Counted from the first letter of the stretch, positions 1-8,109 are shown. The stretch is DNA of 11,572 nucleotides from DATLGD01 sp035540755 (GCA_035540755.1 DATLGD010000185.1:1-11572); one strand, 5' to 3'. Numbers and translations are program-made. Notes: a model not told the origin generated them from the sequence alone.

Positions 1-455
1 ACGTCCGCGAGCGCCGCGAGCCGGTCGGCGAAGGCGCCCCGCTCGGCGTCGTCCTTGCTGGTCTCGGCCTTCTCGAAGCGCACGTTCTCGAGCAGGACCA
101 CCCGGTCGGCCTCCTGCGCGCGGACCGCCTCCTGCGCGCTCTCGCCGACGACGTCCTCGGCCACGCGCACCGGAGTGCCGAGCAGCTGCTCGAGCCGCTG
201 CCCGACGGGGGCGAGGCTGTAGGCCGGGTCGGGGGTGCCCTTCGGCCGGCCGAGGTGCGCCATCACGACGACCTTGGCGCCCCGCCCGACCAGGTCGGAC
301 AGCAGCGGCACGCTGGCCCGGATCCGGCCGTCGTCGGTGATCGTCTTCGCCCCGCCAGGGCCGGCCTCGAGCGGCACGTTGAGGTCGCAGCGGACGAGGA
401 CGGTCCTGCCGGCGAGGTCGCCGTGCCGGTCGACGAGGGTGTCGAGCGTGCGCAC
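1..455 (-). CDS. pgk: Phosphoglycerate kinase, N-terminal part (3' end beyond window)
   Basis: Phosphoglycerate kinase transfers the acyl phosphate of 1,3-bisphosphoglycerate to ADP in cytoplasmic glycolysis. About 151 residues are visible, essentially the N-terminal substrate-binding domain; the nucleotide-binding half of a roughly 400-residue enzyme lies beyond the left edge. Family landmarks are VRCDLNVP (residues 21-28), TDDGRIRA (40-47), the very typical AHLGRPKG (66-73) and LLENVRF (121-127). A short Gly/Ala-rich insertion (about 31-37) lies between DLNVP and TDDGR. The chosen start is GTG at 455-453, three bases after the gap stop codon. No strong Shine-Dalgarno is visible, so translation is probably coupled to gap. 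Substrate channelling with the upstream GAPDH gene is a natural pairing, since GAPDH makes its substrate. The identification is secure; only the C-terminus cannot be judged. Confidence 0.95.
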   Translation of the reverse strand, partial: MRTLDTLVDRHGDLAGRTVLVRCDLNVPLEAGPGGAKTITDDGRIRASVPLLSDLVGRGAKVVVMAHLGRPKGTPDPAYSLAPVGQRLEQLLGTPVRVAEDVVGESAQEAVRAQEADRVVLLENVRFEKAETSKDDAERGAFADRLAALAD

Positions 456-458
456 CGG

Positions 459-1475
<1,017 letters not shown>

Positions 1476-1480
1476 TGCTG

Positions 1481-1488
1481 CTCCTCCT
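1481..1488 (-). promoter_or_regulatory. Strong ribosome binding site of gap
   Basis: On the minus strand AGGAGGAG reads into the GTG start at 1475 with about 5-7 bases between. It is the best Shine-Dalgarno in the window and fixes the gap start. This fits a highly expressed glycolytic gene. Confidence 0.85.
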
Positions 1489-1495
1489 GCTGGTG

Positions 1496-1513
1496 CGGCC
1501 CGGTGCCGGGCCG
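1496..1513 (-). promoter_or_regulatory. GC-rich hairpin in the gap 5' leader
   Basis: A perfect 8-base inverted repeat, CGGCCCGG and CCGGGCCG, is separated by two bases. In practice it would form at least a 6-base stem with a 6-base loop. It lies 7 bases before the gap ribosome binding site. It could be the terminator of the upstream gene (no T-run follows), an mRNA-stabilising 5' hairpin, or a protein-binding palindrome. The symmetry is seen directly; the role is not known. Confidence 0.45.
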
Positions 1514-1540
1514 GTCGAGGTCCTGACGACTCCTCTCGGG

Positions 1541-1546
1541 ACCCTA
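1541..1546 (-). promoter_or_regulatory. Possible -10 box of a gap promoter
   Basis: TAGGGT on the minus strand fits the actinobacterial TANNNT -10 consensus in otherwise AT-poor DNA. It would put the transcript start roughly 55-60 bases before the gap GTG and include the hairpin at 1496-1513 in the leader. No convincing -35 element was found at the usual spacing, so this is tentative. Confidence 0.3.
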
Positions 1547-1563
1547 GCGGGGGTGGCGCCGGG

Positions 1564-2493
1564 TCAGGCCACCGGGACGAGCTGCTCGGTGCGGGCGGAG
1601 GTGCGCAGCGCCTCGAGCACCCTGGCGGCCACCAGCAGGTCGCCGAGGTCGGCGGGCGTCGCTACCTCCCCGGGCCCTCCCAGGTGCCGCGGCTCGCCGC
1701 CACCGATCGCGGCCGCCAGGGATGCCGCGGTGGCGATCAGACCCGCAGCCACCCCGCGCGGCGCCGGGGGCACCGCCTCCGGCAGGCCGAGCAGCGGCAG
1801 CAGCGCGCCGCCGTCCCAGCGCACGGCGTCCGGCGCCGCCGCCAGCCGGGCGGCGGCGAACGACAGCCGCACCGACGGCCCGTCCCCCTCGTGCGACACG
1901 AGCACCGTGGCCCCGGACGCGGTGAGCAGGCTCCAGGCGACCCCCTCGCCGCCGGGCAGGACCGGCGCCGGCACCGGCCCGGGCGCCGCGACCACCGCGG
2001 CCACCTCGCCGCACCAGCGGCCGGCGAGGTCGACGAGCTCGGCGGCCTCGGCCCGGCCGCGCGGCCAGCCCCGCACGGTGACCTGCAGCGGCGGCCCGCC
2101 GGCCAGCGGCAGCGCCGCGCGGACCGTGCGCGCCCAGGGCTCCCACCGCCGGACCAGGCCGACGCCCGAGGGCGGGCCGTCGACCGACCGCGCGGCCCGC
2201 AGCGCCTCGACGTCGAGCGGGTGCGGCGTGGGCAGCAGCACGAGCAGCCCGGTGTCCCGGAGCGCGGGCAGCAGCGCGGCGAGGTCGGGGTCGGAGCCGT
2301 CCAGCAGCACGGCGTCGACCCGGGCGTCGTCGAGCAGCTCCTCGACGTCGAGGTAGCCGAGGACGTCCTCCCGCGGCCCGGGAGCCGCGCCGAACGGGGA
2401 GCCGGCGAGCCGGCCGCGGACGCGCCAGCCCCCGGCGCGGACGGAGTCGACCGCCTCCGCACCGACGTCCCCGGCGAGGGCGGCGGTCGGCAC
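1564..2493 (-). CDS. Uncharacterised protein, degenerate Gfo/Idh/MocA-like
   Basis: The 309-residue product has no confident name. Its layout follows the Gfo/Idh/MocA oxidoreductase fold. A weak Rossmann-like start (ALAGDVGAEAV, 5-15) leads to YLDVEELLDDARVDAVLL (48-65), which matches the usual 'dvdelladpdVDaVlv' strand-helix. An RRWEPW segment (115-120) and VDLAGRWCGEV (154-164) resemble the 'iDl..w..G' region, and a closing VLEALRTSARTEQLVPV (292-308) resembles the family's 'ev..A.y.Sa.tG..V.l' end. The catalytic EKP motif is absent: LLPTPHP (86-92) stands in its place. The glycine-rich GxGxxG motif is also incomplete. A non-catalytic or regulatory relative is therefore likely, by inference. 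The start is GTG at 2493, 44 bases after the whiA stop, without a clear ribosome binding site; the open frame continues upstream with no other canonical start. It lies between whiA and gap, probably co-transcribed with whiA. Confidence 0.7.
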   Translation of the reverse strand: MPTAALAGDVGAEAVDSVRAGGWRVRGRLAGSPFGAAPGPREDVLGYLDVEELLDDARVDAVLLDGSDPDLAALLPALRDTGLLVLLPTPHPLDVEALRAARSVDGPPSGVGLVRRWEPWARTVRAALPLAGGPPLQVTVRGWPRGRAEAAELVDLAGRWCGEVAAVVAAPGPVPAPVLPGGEGVAWSLLTASGATVLVSHEGDGPSVRLSFAAARLAAAPDAVRWDGGALLPLLGLPEAVPPAPRGVAAGLIATAASLAAAIGGGEPRHLGGPGEVATPADLGDLLVAARVLEALRTSARTEQLVPVA

Positions 2494-2537
2494 GGCGGTC
2501 AGCGGGCGGGCCAGGCGCGCGCGACGGGCCGCGGCGC

Positions 2538-3524
2538 TCAGGGCGAGTCGGCCAGCATCTCGGGCGTCACCGCGGCCTCGGTGTCGGGGATGCCGAGGTC
2601 GGCCGCCCGCTTGTCGGCCAGCGCCAGCAGCCGGCGGATGCGGCCGGCGACGGCGTCCTTGGTCATCGGCGGGTCGGCCAGGGCGCCGAGCTCCTCGAGC
2701 GAGGCGTTGGCGTGCTCGCGGCGCAGCCGGCCGGCTTGCAGCAGGTGGTCGGGCGCGTCCTCGCCGAGGATCTCGAGCGCCCGCTCGACGCGTGCCCCCG
2801 CCGCCACCGCGGCCCGGGCCGAGCGCCGCAGGTTGGCGTCGTCGAAGTTGGCCAGCCGGTTGGCGGTGGCGCGCACCTCGCGGCGCATCCGGCGGTCCTC
2901 CCAGGCGAGCACGGCCTCGTGGGCGCCCAGGCGGGTGAGCAGCGCGCCGATGGCGTCTCCGTCCCGCACCACCACGCGGTCGACCCCCCGCACCTCGCGG
3001 GCCTTCGCCGCGATGCCCAGGCGCCGGGCCGCCCCGACGAGGGCGAGCGCGGCCTCCGGGCCGGGGCAGGTGATCTCGAGGGACGACGACCGGCCGGGCT
3101 CAGTGAGCGAGCCGTGGGCGAGGAAGGCGCCGCGCCAGGCCGCCGCGGCGTCGCAGGTCGCCCCGCTCACCACCGACGGCGGCAGCCCGCGGACCGGGCG
3201 GCCGTGCCCGTCGACCAGCCCGACCTGACGGGCCAGGCCGCCGCCGTCCTTGCTGATCCGGACGACGTAGCGGTTGCCCTTGCGCAGGCCGCCGGCGGCG
3301 ACCACGTGCACGTCGCTGGCGTGGCCGTACACCTCGGCCACCTCCTTGCGCAGCCGCCGGGCCGCCGCGCCCGTGTCGAGCTCGGCCTCCACGACGATGC
3401 GCCCGGCGACCAGGTGCAGCCCGCCGGCGAAGCGCAGGATGGCCGCCATCTCGGCTTTGCGGTCGCACGGCTTGGTGACCGTCAGCCGGGCCAGCTCGTC
3501 CTTGACCGCCGCCGTCATCGCCAC
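2538..3524 (-). CDS. whiA: WhiA, DNA-binding developmental regulator
   Basis: WhiA is a cytoplasmic DNA-binding protein. In Streptomyces it acts with WhiB to switch on sporulation septation genes, and in other Gram-positives it affects division and chromosome segregation. The 328-residue product has the usual length. It begins MAMTAAVKDELARLT, has a LAGLIDADG-homing-endonuclease-like core (RGAFLAHGSLTEP, 131-143, is the relic signature), and ends in the WhiA helix-turn-helix region (about 270-310, HANASLEELGALADPPMTKD). The start is GTG at 3524, placed by a GAGGGG ribosome binding site about 7 bases upstream and by family N-termini. Extending upstream to 3572 would overlap yvcK and add 16 unconserved residues. 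It follows yvcK after 37 bases in the conserved rapZ-yvcK-whiA order. Identification is secure; regulatory targets cannot be read from this window. Confidence 0.96.
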   Translation of the reverse strand: MAMTAAVKDELARLTVTKPCDRKAEMAAILRFAGGLHLVAGRIVVEAELDTGAAARRLRKEVAEVYGHASDVHVVAAGGLRKGNRYVVRISKDGGGLARQVGLVDGHGRPVRGLPPSVVSGATCDAAAAWRGAFLAHGSLTEPGRSSSLEITCPGPEAALALVGAARRLGIAAKAREVRGVDRVVVRDGDAIGALLTRLGAHEAVLAWEDRRMRREVRATANRLANFDDANLRRSARAAVAAGARVERALEILGEDAPDHLLQAGRLRREHANASLEELGALADPPMTKDAVAGRIRRLLALADKRAADLGIPDTEAAVTPEMLADSP

Positions 3525-3561
3525 GCTGTGCCCCTCGTCGTCGTCTGCTGCTGTGCGTGGT

Positions 3562-4533
3562 TCAGGGTGCACCCATCACCGCGGCGAGGGCCTGGGCCAG
3601 CCGCTGCGGGTCGTGCCGGGGCGTGCCGTCGCCGAGCGCCACCTGCGCGAGCTCGAGCCGCCCGCCGGCCGCCTCTGCCGCCGCCATGAGACCACGCTGG
3701 TCCAGCACCGCGCCCCGATCGGCCAGCACGACGTCCAGGACGAGGTCCGGTGCGTGCGCGGCGAGCACCTCGAGGTGCGCCTCGGGCGAGAAGCCGGCCG
3801 TCTCGCCGGCCTGCGGCTCCAGGTTCAGCGCGACCAGGCGGCGCGCATCCGTCTCGACGAGCGCCTGCCGGAGCCCCGGCACGAGCAGGTGCGGCAGGAC
3901 GCTGGTGAACCACGACCCCGGCCCCAGCACGACCCAGTCCGCCGCGCGCACGGCGGCGACCGCTTCGGCGCAGGCCGCAGGCTCGGCCGGGCGCAGGTGC
4001 ACCGCGGCCACCGCCCCCGACGTCGTGGCGACCGCCACCTGGCCCACGACCTCGCGGACCGCCGACGGGTCCTGCTCGTCCAGCCCGACGACCTCGGCCA
4101 CGATCTCGAGCGGTGTGCAGCACATCGGGAGCACGCGACCGACGGCGCCGACCAGCCGGCCGACGAGGTCGAGCGCCACCACGGGGCCGTCCGTGGTCTG
4201 GGCGAGGCCGGCCAGGAGCAGGTTGCCCACCGCGTGCCCGGCCAGCGGTCCCTCGCCGGTGAAGCGGTGCTGCAGCAGCTGCTCCCAGGTGCGTCCCCAG
4301 TCGTCGTCCCCGGACAGGGCGCACAGCGCCATCCGCAGGTCGCCGGGCGGAAGCGCCCCGAGCTCCGCCCGCAGCCGGCCGCTCGAGCCCCCGTCGTCGG
4401 CGACGGTGACGACGGCGGTGACGTGCGGCGTCACCCGGCGCAGCGCCTGCAGGGAGGCCGCCAGGCCGTGCCCGCCGCCCATCGCGACGACCCGCGGGCC
4501 GTCCTCGGGCAGGCGGTCCGGACGGCGGCTCAC
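3562..4533 (-). CDS. yvcK: YvcK/CofD-like protein (gluconeogenesis factor family)
   Basis: The YvcK family is related to the 2-phospho-L-lactate transferase CofD. It is needed in Bacillus and mycobacteria (CuvA) for growth and cell shape on gluconeogenic carbon, and the Bacillus protein binds UDP-GlcNAc. The 323-residue product shows the expected landmarks: GGGHGL (19-24), VADDGGSSGRL (44-54), LPPGDLR (61-67), GHAVGNLL (99-106) and GPGSWFTSVLPHLL (204-217). The start is GTG at 4533-4531, overlapping the rapZ stop by four bases (GTGA), which implies translational coupling. An open frame continues far upstream but runs out of frame through rapZ and is not conserved. It is followed by whiA. The likely role is linking carbon flux to peptidoglycan precursor supply; this is inferred from the family, and no enzymatic reaction is established. 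Confidence 0.95.
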   Translation of the reverse strand: MSRRPDRLPEDGPRVVAMGGGHGLAASLQALRRVTPHVTAVVTVADDGGSSGRLRAELGALPPGDLRMALCALSGDDDWGRTWEQLLQHRFTGEGPLAGHAVGNLLLAGLAQTTDGPVVALDLVGRLVGAVGRVLPMCCTPLEIVAEVVGLDEQDPSAVREVVGQVAVATTSGAVAAVHLRPAEPAACAEAVAAVRAADWVVLGPGSWFTSVLPHLLVPGLRQALVETDARRLVALNLEPQAGETAGFSPEAHLEVLAAHAPDLVLDVVLADRGAVLDQRGLMAAAEAAGGRLELAQVALGDGTPRHDPQRLAQALAAVMGAP

Positions 4534-5411
4534 TCGCGCCCCAGGTCGCGGTGCATCACGCTGACCTCGGTGCCCGGGCCTGCCAGGCGCCCGGCCAGCT
4601 GCTCGCTCATGGCCACGCTGCGGTGCTTGCCCCCGGTGCAGCCGACGGCGAGCGACACGTAGCGCTTGCCCTCGCGCTTGTAGCCGTCGAACAGCAGCTG
4701 CACCACCGCCTCGTAGCGGTCGAGGAAGTCGACGGCCCCGGCCTGGGCGAGCACGTAGTCGCGGACCTCGGCGTCCTGCCCGGTACGCGGCCGCAGCTCG
4801 GGCACCCAGTGCGGATTCGGCAGGAAGCGGCAGTCGACGACGAGGTCGGCGTCCACCGGCAGCCCGTACTTGTAGCCGAAGGACACCACCGTCAGGTGGA
4901 GCCGCTCGGAGGCGTCCTCGTCGCCGAACGCGGCGATGACCTTGCCGCGCAGCTCGTGGACGTTCAGCAGGCTGGTGTCGAGCACCAGGTCGGCCTCCCC
5001 GCGCACCTCGCGCAGGAGCGCGCGCTCGCGGGTGATGCCGTCCACCAGCCGCCCCTCCCCCTGCAGCGGATGGGGCCGGCGCTCGCTCTCGAACCGCCGC
5101 ACCAGGGCGTCGTCGGAGGCCTCGAGGAACAGGACGCGGGCATGCACGTCCTGCCGCTCGAGCTCCGACAGCGCGCTCTGCAGGTCGGTCGTGAAGGCCC
5201 GCGACCGCACGTCGGCGACGACGGCGATCCTGTCGACCTCGCCCTTGGACCGGGAGCCGAGGTCGACCATGGTGCCGAGCAGCGACGGCGGCAGGTTGTC
5301 GACGACGAACCAGCCGAGGTCCTCCAGGCACTTGGCCGCCGTCGACCGGCCGGCCCCGGACAGGCCGGTGACGACGACGAGCTCGAGGCCCTTCGGCGGG
5401 TCCGCGGTCAC
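4530..5411 (-). CDS. rapZ: RapZ family nucleotide-binding protein
   Basis: RapZ (YvcJ/YhbJ) is a cytoplasmic P-loop protein. In E. coli it binds the small RNA GlmZ and senses glucosamine 6-phosphate to control GlmS; the function in actinobacteria is not defined. The 293-residue product has an N-terminal P-loop (GLSGAGRST, 16-24), VVDNLPP (36-42), a central region with FLEASDDALVRRF (95-107), and the C-terminal domain with VVSFGYKYGLP (175-185), DCRFLPNPHW (193-202) and GCTGGKHRS (257-265). In the P-loop the usual lysine is arginine (Arg22). The start is GTG at 5411-5409, overlapping the uvrC stop by four bases, with GAGG seven bases upstream inside uvrC. It overlaps yvcK in the same way at its end, so the three genes form a tightly coupled unit. 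Confidence 0.95.
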   Translation of the reverse strand: MTADPPKGLELVVVTGLSGAGRSTAAKCLEDLGWFVVDNLPPSLLGTMVDLGSRSKGEVDRIAVVADVRSRAFTTDLQSALSELERQDVHARVLFLEASDDALVRRFESERRPHPLQGEGRLVDGITRERALLREVRGEADLVLDTSLLNVHELRGKVIAAFGDEDASERLHLTVVSFGYKYGLPVDADLVVDCRFLPNPHWVPELRPRTGQDAEVRDYVLAQAGAVDFLDRYEAVVQLLFDGYKREGKRYVSLAVGCTGGKHRSVAMSEQLAGRLAGPGTEVSVMHRDLGRE

Positions 5412-7504
5412 GGGACCACCTCGCCGGTCACGGGGTCGAACGCGGGGACCGGCTGGTCCTCGGCGGGAGCCGGTCCGGGGCCGACCGCCGCGAGCACCGC
5501 CTCCGCGGTCGTGCGTCCGATGCCGGGCACCTCCATGACCTCCTCGACCGTGGCTGCCTTGAGCCGCTTGAGCGAGCCGAAGTGTCGCAGCAGGGACTTG
5601 CGCCGCGTCTGCCCCAGCCCCGGGATGCCGTCCAGCGCCGACTCCACCATGCTCTTGCTGCGCTTGCTCCGGTGGTAGGCGATCGCGAACCGGTGGGCCT
5701 CGTCGCGCACCCGCTGCAGCAGGTAGAGGCCCTCGCTGGTGCGCGGCAGGATGACCGGGTCCTCCTCCCCCGGCAGCCAGACCTCCTCGAGCCGCTTCGC
5801 GAGCCCGACGACGGCGACGTCGTCGATGCCCAGCTCGTCGAGCGCGCGCTGTGCCGCGGCCACCTGCGGCGCGCCGCCGTCGACGACGACCAGCTGCGGC
5901 GGGTAGGCGAAGCGCTTGGGCCGTCCGGTCTCCTCGTCGAGGACCGGGTGACCGCCCTCGGCGGCAGGCTCGCTCTCGTCGAGCTGCGAGGTGGCGCTGC
6001 GCTCCTCGAGGTACCGGCGGAACCGCCGGCGCACCACCTCGTGCATGGAGGCGGTGTCGTCGGCGGGGGCACCCGCGTCCGCCGGCCCGCGCACGGCGAA
6101 GCGCCGGTACTCCCCCTTGCGCGCCAGCCCGTCCTCGAACACGACCATGCTGGCGACCACGGAGGTGCCCTGCAGGTTGCTGACGTCGAAGCACTCGATC
6201 CGCAGCGGCGCCTCGTCGAGCCCGAGCGCGTCCTGCAGCTCCTGCAGCGCCATCGAGCGGGCCGTGAGGTCGCTGGCCCGCCTGGTCTTGTGCAGCGCGA
6301 ACGCGTGCCCGGCGTTGCGGGTCACGGTCTCGAGCAGCGCCTTCTTGTCGCCGCGCTGCGGCACGCGCAGCGAGACGTTGGCCCCGCGCAGGCGGCAGAG
6401 CCAGTCGGTGAGGGCCTCGGCGTCGGGCGGCAGGGAGGGGACGAGCACCTCTCTCGGCACGGACTCGTCGCGGCCCTCGCGCTCGAGCCGGTAGACCGCC
6501 CCGGGCTGCATGCGCCGGTCGGCCGGACCGGCGGCGCGATCGTCGACGTCGCCCCACGTCGGCTCGGGGTCGTCGCCGTAGCTCTGCGCCAGGAACTGGC
6601 CCACCAGCTCGCCGGTGGTCAGGTCCTCGACCTTGTCGACGACGTAGCCGCGCTGGCCGCGCACCCGGCCTCCGCGGACGTGGAACACCTGCACGGCCGC
6701 CTCGAGGGCGTCCTCGGCGATGCCGATGACGTCAGCATCGGTGCCGTCGGCCAGCACGACGGCCTGCTTCTCGAGGGCCCGCTCGAGCGCGCCGATGTCG
6801 TCGCGGAGCCGTGCCGCCCGCTCGTACTCCTGCGCGTCGGCGGCCTCGGTCATCTGCCGCTCCAGTCGCTTGACGTGCCGCTGGGCGCCGCCGGCCATGA
6901 AGTCGCAGAAGTCCTCGACGATCGCCCGGTGCTCCTGCTCGGTGACCTTGCCGACGCACGGGGCGGAGCACTTGTCGATGTAGCCGAGCAGGCAGGGACG
7001 GCCGACCTGGCCGGCCCGCCGGAAGACCCCGTTGCTGCAGGTGCGCGCCGGGAAGACCCGCAGGAGCAGGTCGAGGGTCTCGCGGATCGCCCAGGCGTGC
7101 GCGTACGGCCCGAAGTAGCGCACGCCGCGCTTCTTCGGCCCGCGCATCACCTGCAGCCGGGGGTAGTCCTCGCCGACCGTGACGGCGAGCGAGGGGTAGC
7201 TCTTGTCGTCGCGGTACTTGACGTTGAAGCGCGGGTCGTACTCCTTGATCCACGAGTACTCGAGCTGCAGCGCCTCGACCTCGGTGCCGACGACCGTCCA
7301 GTCCACACCGGCCGCGCTGGTGACCATCTGCCGGGTGCGCGGGTGCAGCCCGGAGGGGTCGGCGAAGTAGCTGTTCAGCCTGCCGCGCAGGCTCTTCGCC
7401 TTGCCGACGTAGATCACCCGGCCGCGCTCGTCGCGCCAGCGGTAGACCCCGGGCGCGTCCGGGATGCTGCCCGGCGCCGGACGGAAGGAGGCCGGGTCTG
7501 CCAC
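5408..7504 (-). CDS. uvrC: UvrABC excision nuclease subunit C
   Basis: UvrC makes both incisions around a DNA lesion in nucleotide excision repair after UvrA/UvrB loading. The 698-residue product has all expected parts in order. The GIY-YIG nuclease domain covers about 15-95 (GVYRW at 19-23, YVGKAKSLRGR at 32-42). Four cysteines follow (156, 171, 179, 183) at the spacing described for an iron-sulphur cluster in E. coli UvrC. The UVR coiled-coil motif is at about 213-248. The RNase H-like nuclease domain includes CFDVSN with Asp440 and VVVDGG with Asp542, and two helix-hairpin-helix motifs lie at about 625-675. An acidic linker of about 30 residues (503-532) interrupts the nuclease domain. The start is GTG at 7504 with no ribosome binding site but a TAGGCT box seven bases upstream, suggesting a leaderless mRNA. 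It heads the uvrC-rapZ-yvcK run. Confidence 0.97.
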   Translation of the reverse strand: MADPASFRPAPGSIPDAPGVYRWRDERGRVIYVGKAKSLRGRLNSYFADPSGLHPRTRQMVTSAAGVDWTVVGTEVEALQLEYSWIKEYDPRFNVKYRDDKSYPSLAVTVGEDYPRLQVMRGPKKRGVRYFGPYAHAWAIRETLDLLLRVFPARTCSNGVFRRAGQVGRPCLLGYIDKCSAPCVGKVTEQEHRAIVEDFCDFMAGGAQRHVKRLERQMTEAADAQEYERAARLRDDIGALERALEKQAVVLADGTDADVIGIAEDALEAAVQVFHVRGGRVRGQRGYVVDKVEDLTTGELVGQFLAQSYGDDPEPTWGDVDDRAAGPADRRMQPGAVYRLEREGRDESVPREVLVPSLPPDAEALTDWLCRLRGANVSLRVPQRGDKKALLETVTRNAGHAFALHKTRRASDLTARSMALQELQDALGLDEAPLRIECFDVSNLQGTSVVASMVVFEDGLARKGEYRRFAVRGPADAGAPADDTASMHEVVRRRFRRYLEERSATSQLDESEPAAEGGHPVLDEETGRPKRFAYPPQLVVVDGGAPQVAAAQRALDELGIDDVAVVGLAKRLEEVWLPGEEDPVILPRTSEGLYLLQRVRDEAHRFAIAYHRSKRSKSMVESALDGIPGLGQTRRKSLLRHFGSLKRLKAATVEEVMEVPGIGRTTAEAVLAAVGPGPAPAEDQPVPAFDPVTGEVVP

Positions 7505-7511
7505 GCCGTCG

Positions 7512-7517
7512 AGCCTA
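7512..7517 (-). promoter_or_regulatory. Candidate -10 box of a leaderless uvrC promoter
   Basis: TAGGCT on the minus strand fits TANNNT and is followed by exactly seven bases before the uvrC GTG. That would place transcription initiation at or next to the start codon, the geometry of leaderless actinobacterial genes. The lack of any purine-rich ribosome binding site agrees. The -35 region (around 7535-7541) is not recognisable. Confidence 0.5.
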
Positions 7518-7530
7518 CGTGCCGGGGGCT

Positions 7531-7549
7531 GCCGGAAGGCCGCTCCGGC
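7531..7549. repeat. Short inverted repeat between divergent uvrC and ssgA-like gene
   Basis: GCCGGA (7531-7536) and TCCGGC (7544-7549) form a 6-base inverted repeat around a 7-base centre in the 65-base divergent gap. It lies where the uvrC -35 region would fall and upstream of the plus-strand gene, so an operator is possible. Short GC palindromes are common by chance in such DNA. Confidence 0.25.
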
Positions 7550-7569
7550 CGGGTGCGAGGCTTCGCCGG

Positions 7570-8001
7570 GTGGAGCGGGCAGTGGTCGCCGACGTCGTCA
7601 TCGACGACGGCGCGCACTCCGGCCGCGGCCGGCTCACCGTGTTGCGCCTGGGCTGGGACCCGGCCGACCCCCTGGCCGTCGGGCTGACCCTGACGGCCCA
7701 GCCGGACCACCCGGCGCTGCCTCGCGGTCAGTGGGTGGTGCTGCGCGACTTCCTGCGGTACGGCCTCGAGGAGCCGACGGGCGACGGAACCGTGCGGATC
7801 CGCCCGGACGAGAGCCGGGACCGGGTCTGGCTCGAGCTGGCCCGGCCGGGCCGGGCGGCGTGCGTGTCCGTGCCGCGCGACGTCGTGCGGGAGTTCCTCG
7901 ACCGCAGCGAGCGGGTCGTCCCGACCGGCGCCGAGCGCAGCGACGACGCGATCGACGCGCTGCTGACCCGGCTGCTCGGGACCGAGCCCCCACCGGTCTG
8001 A
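7570..8001 (+). CDS. SsgA-family sporulation/cell-division protein (SALP)
   Basis: SsgA-like proteins control septum placement and peptidoglycan synthesis in sporulating actinobacteria; SsgB recruits FtsZ in Streptomyces. The 143-residue product has the family length and conserved pattern: DPLAVGLTL (33-41), QWVVLRDFLRYGL (54-66), EPTGDGTVRI (68-77), DRVWLEL (84-90) and PRDVVREFLDRSERVVPTG (102-120), then a C-terminal helix DDAIDALLTRLL. No signal peptide or membrane segment is present, so it is cytoplasmic. The start is taken as GTG 7570 (GAGG at 7557-7560), which gives the same distance to the DPxAV motif as my recollection of SsgB. GTG 7582, with GGAG six bases upstream, is an equally reasonable start and would remove four residues. 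It diverges from uvrC and is followed by a membrane-anchored unknown. Which SALP subgroup it belongs to cannot be decided here. Confidence 0.85.
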   Translation: MERAVVADVVIDDGAHSGRGRLTVLRLGWDPADPLAVGLTLTAQPDHPALPRGQWVVLRDFLRYGLEEPTGDGTVRIRPDESRDRVWLELARPGRAACVSVPRDVVREFLDRSERVVPTGAERSDDAIDALLTRLLGTEPPPV

Positions 8002-8002
8002 C

Positions 8003-8022
8003 GCGGGAGGTCCGTCCCCCGC
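8003..8022 (+). terminator. Weak stem-loop after the ssgA-like gene
   Basis: GCGGG (8003-8007) pairs with CCCGC (8018-8022), with further G-C and G-T pairs after one mismatch and a TCCG tetraloop. It begins two bases after the stop codon. No T-run follows, so it would be an atypical terminator or an mRNA-protecting hairpin. The rest of the 108-base gap to the next gene shows no recognisable promoter. Confidence 0.3.
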
Positions 8023-8109
8023 TGGGCGCCCGTGTCCTGCGGTGTCCCGTGTCGTTGGACCGACCGCCAGCACCGGACCGCCTGGACGGCGGCGTCAGAG
8101 GGGGTCGTC

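Noticed and set aside
3525..3572. Longer WhiA N-terminus starting at 3572
   Set aside because: It would overlap yvcK, has no ribosome binding site and adds residues not seen in WhiA; GTG 3524 has a good site and family-like N-terminus.
3562..5331. Apparent 589-residue YvcK with a long N-terminal extension through rapZ
   Set aside because: The extra N-terminal part is the out-of-frame shadow of rapZ. The GTG at 4533 overlapping the rapZ stop gives a normal-length YvcK.
4530..6557. Apparent 675-residue RapZ fusion with a long N-terminal part
   Set aside because: The added part is Arg/Gly/Ala-rich shadow of uvrC in another frame. The GTG at 5411 gives a normal 293-residue RapZ.
7519..7569. Longer start for the ssgA-like protein at GTG 7519
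   Set aside because: It adds 17 Arg/Pro/Gly-rich residues not seen in the family and lacks a ribosome binding site.
8078..8092. CCGCC-TGGAC-GGCGG stem just before the anchored-protein ribosome binding site
   Set aside because: It is a five-base GC stem with no supporting context, too weak to call a riboswitch or terminator.
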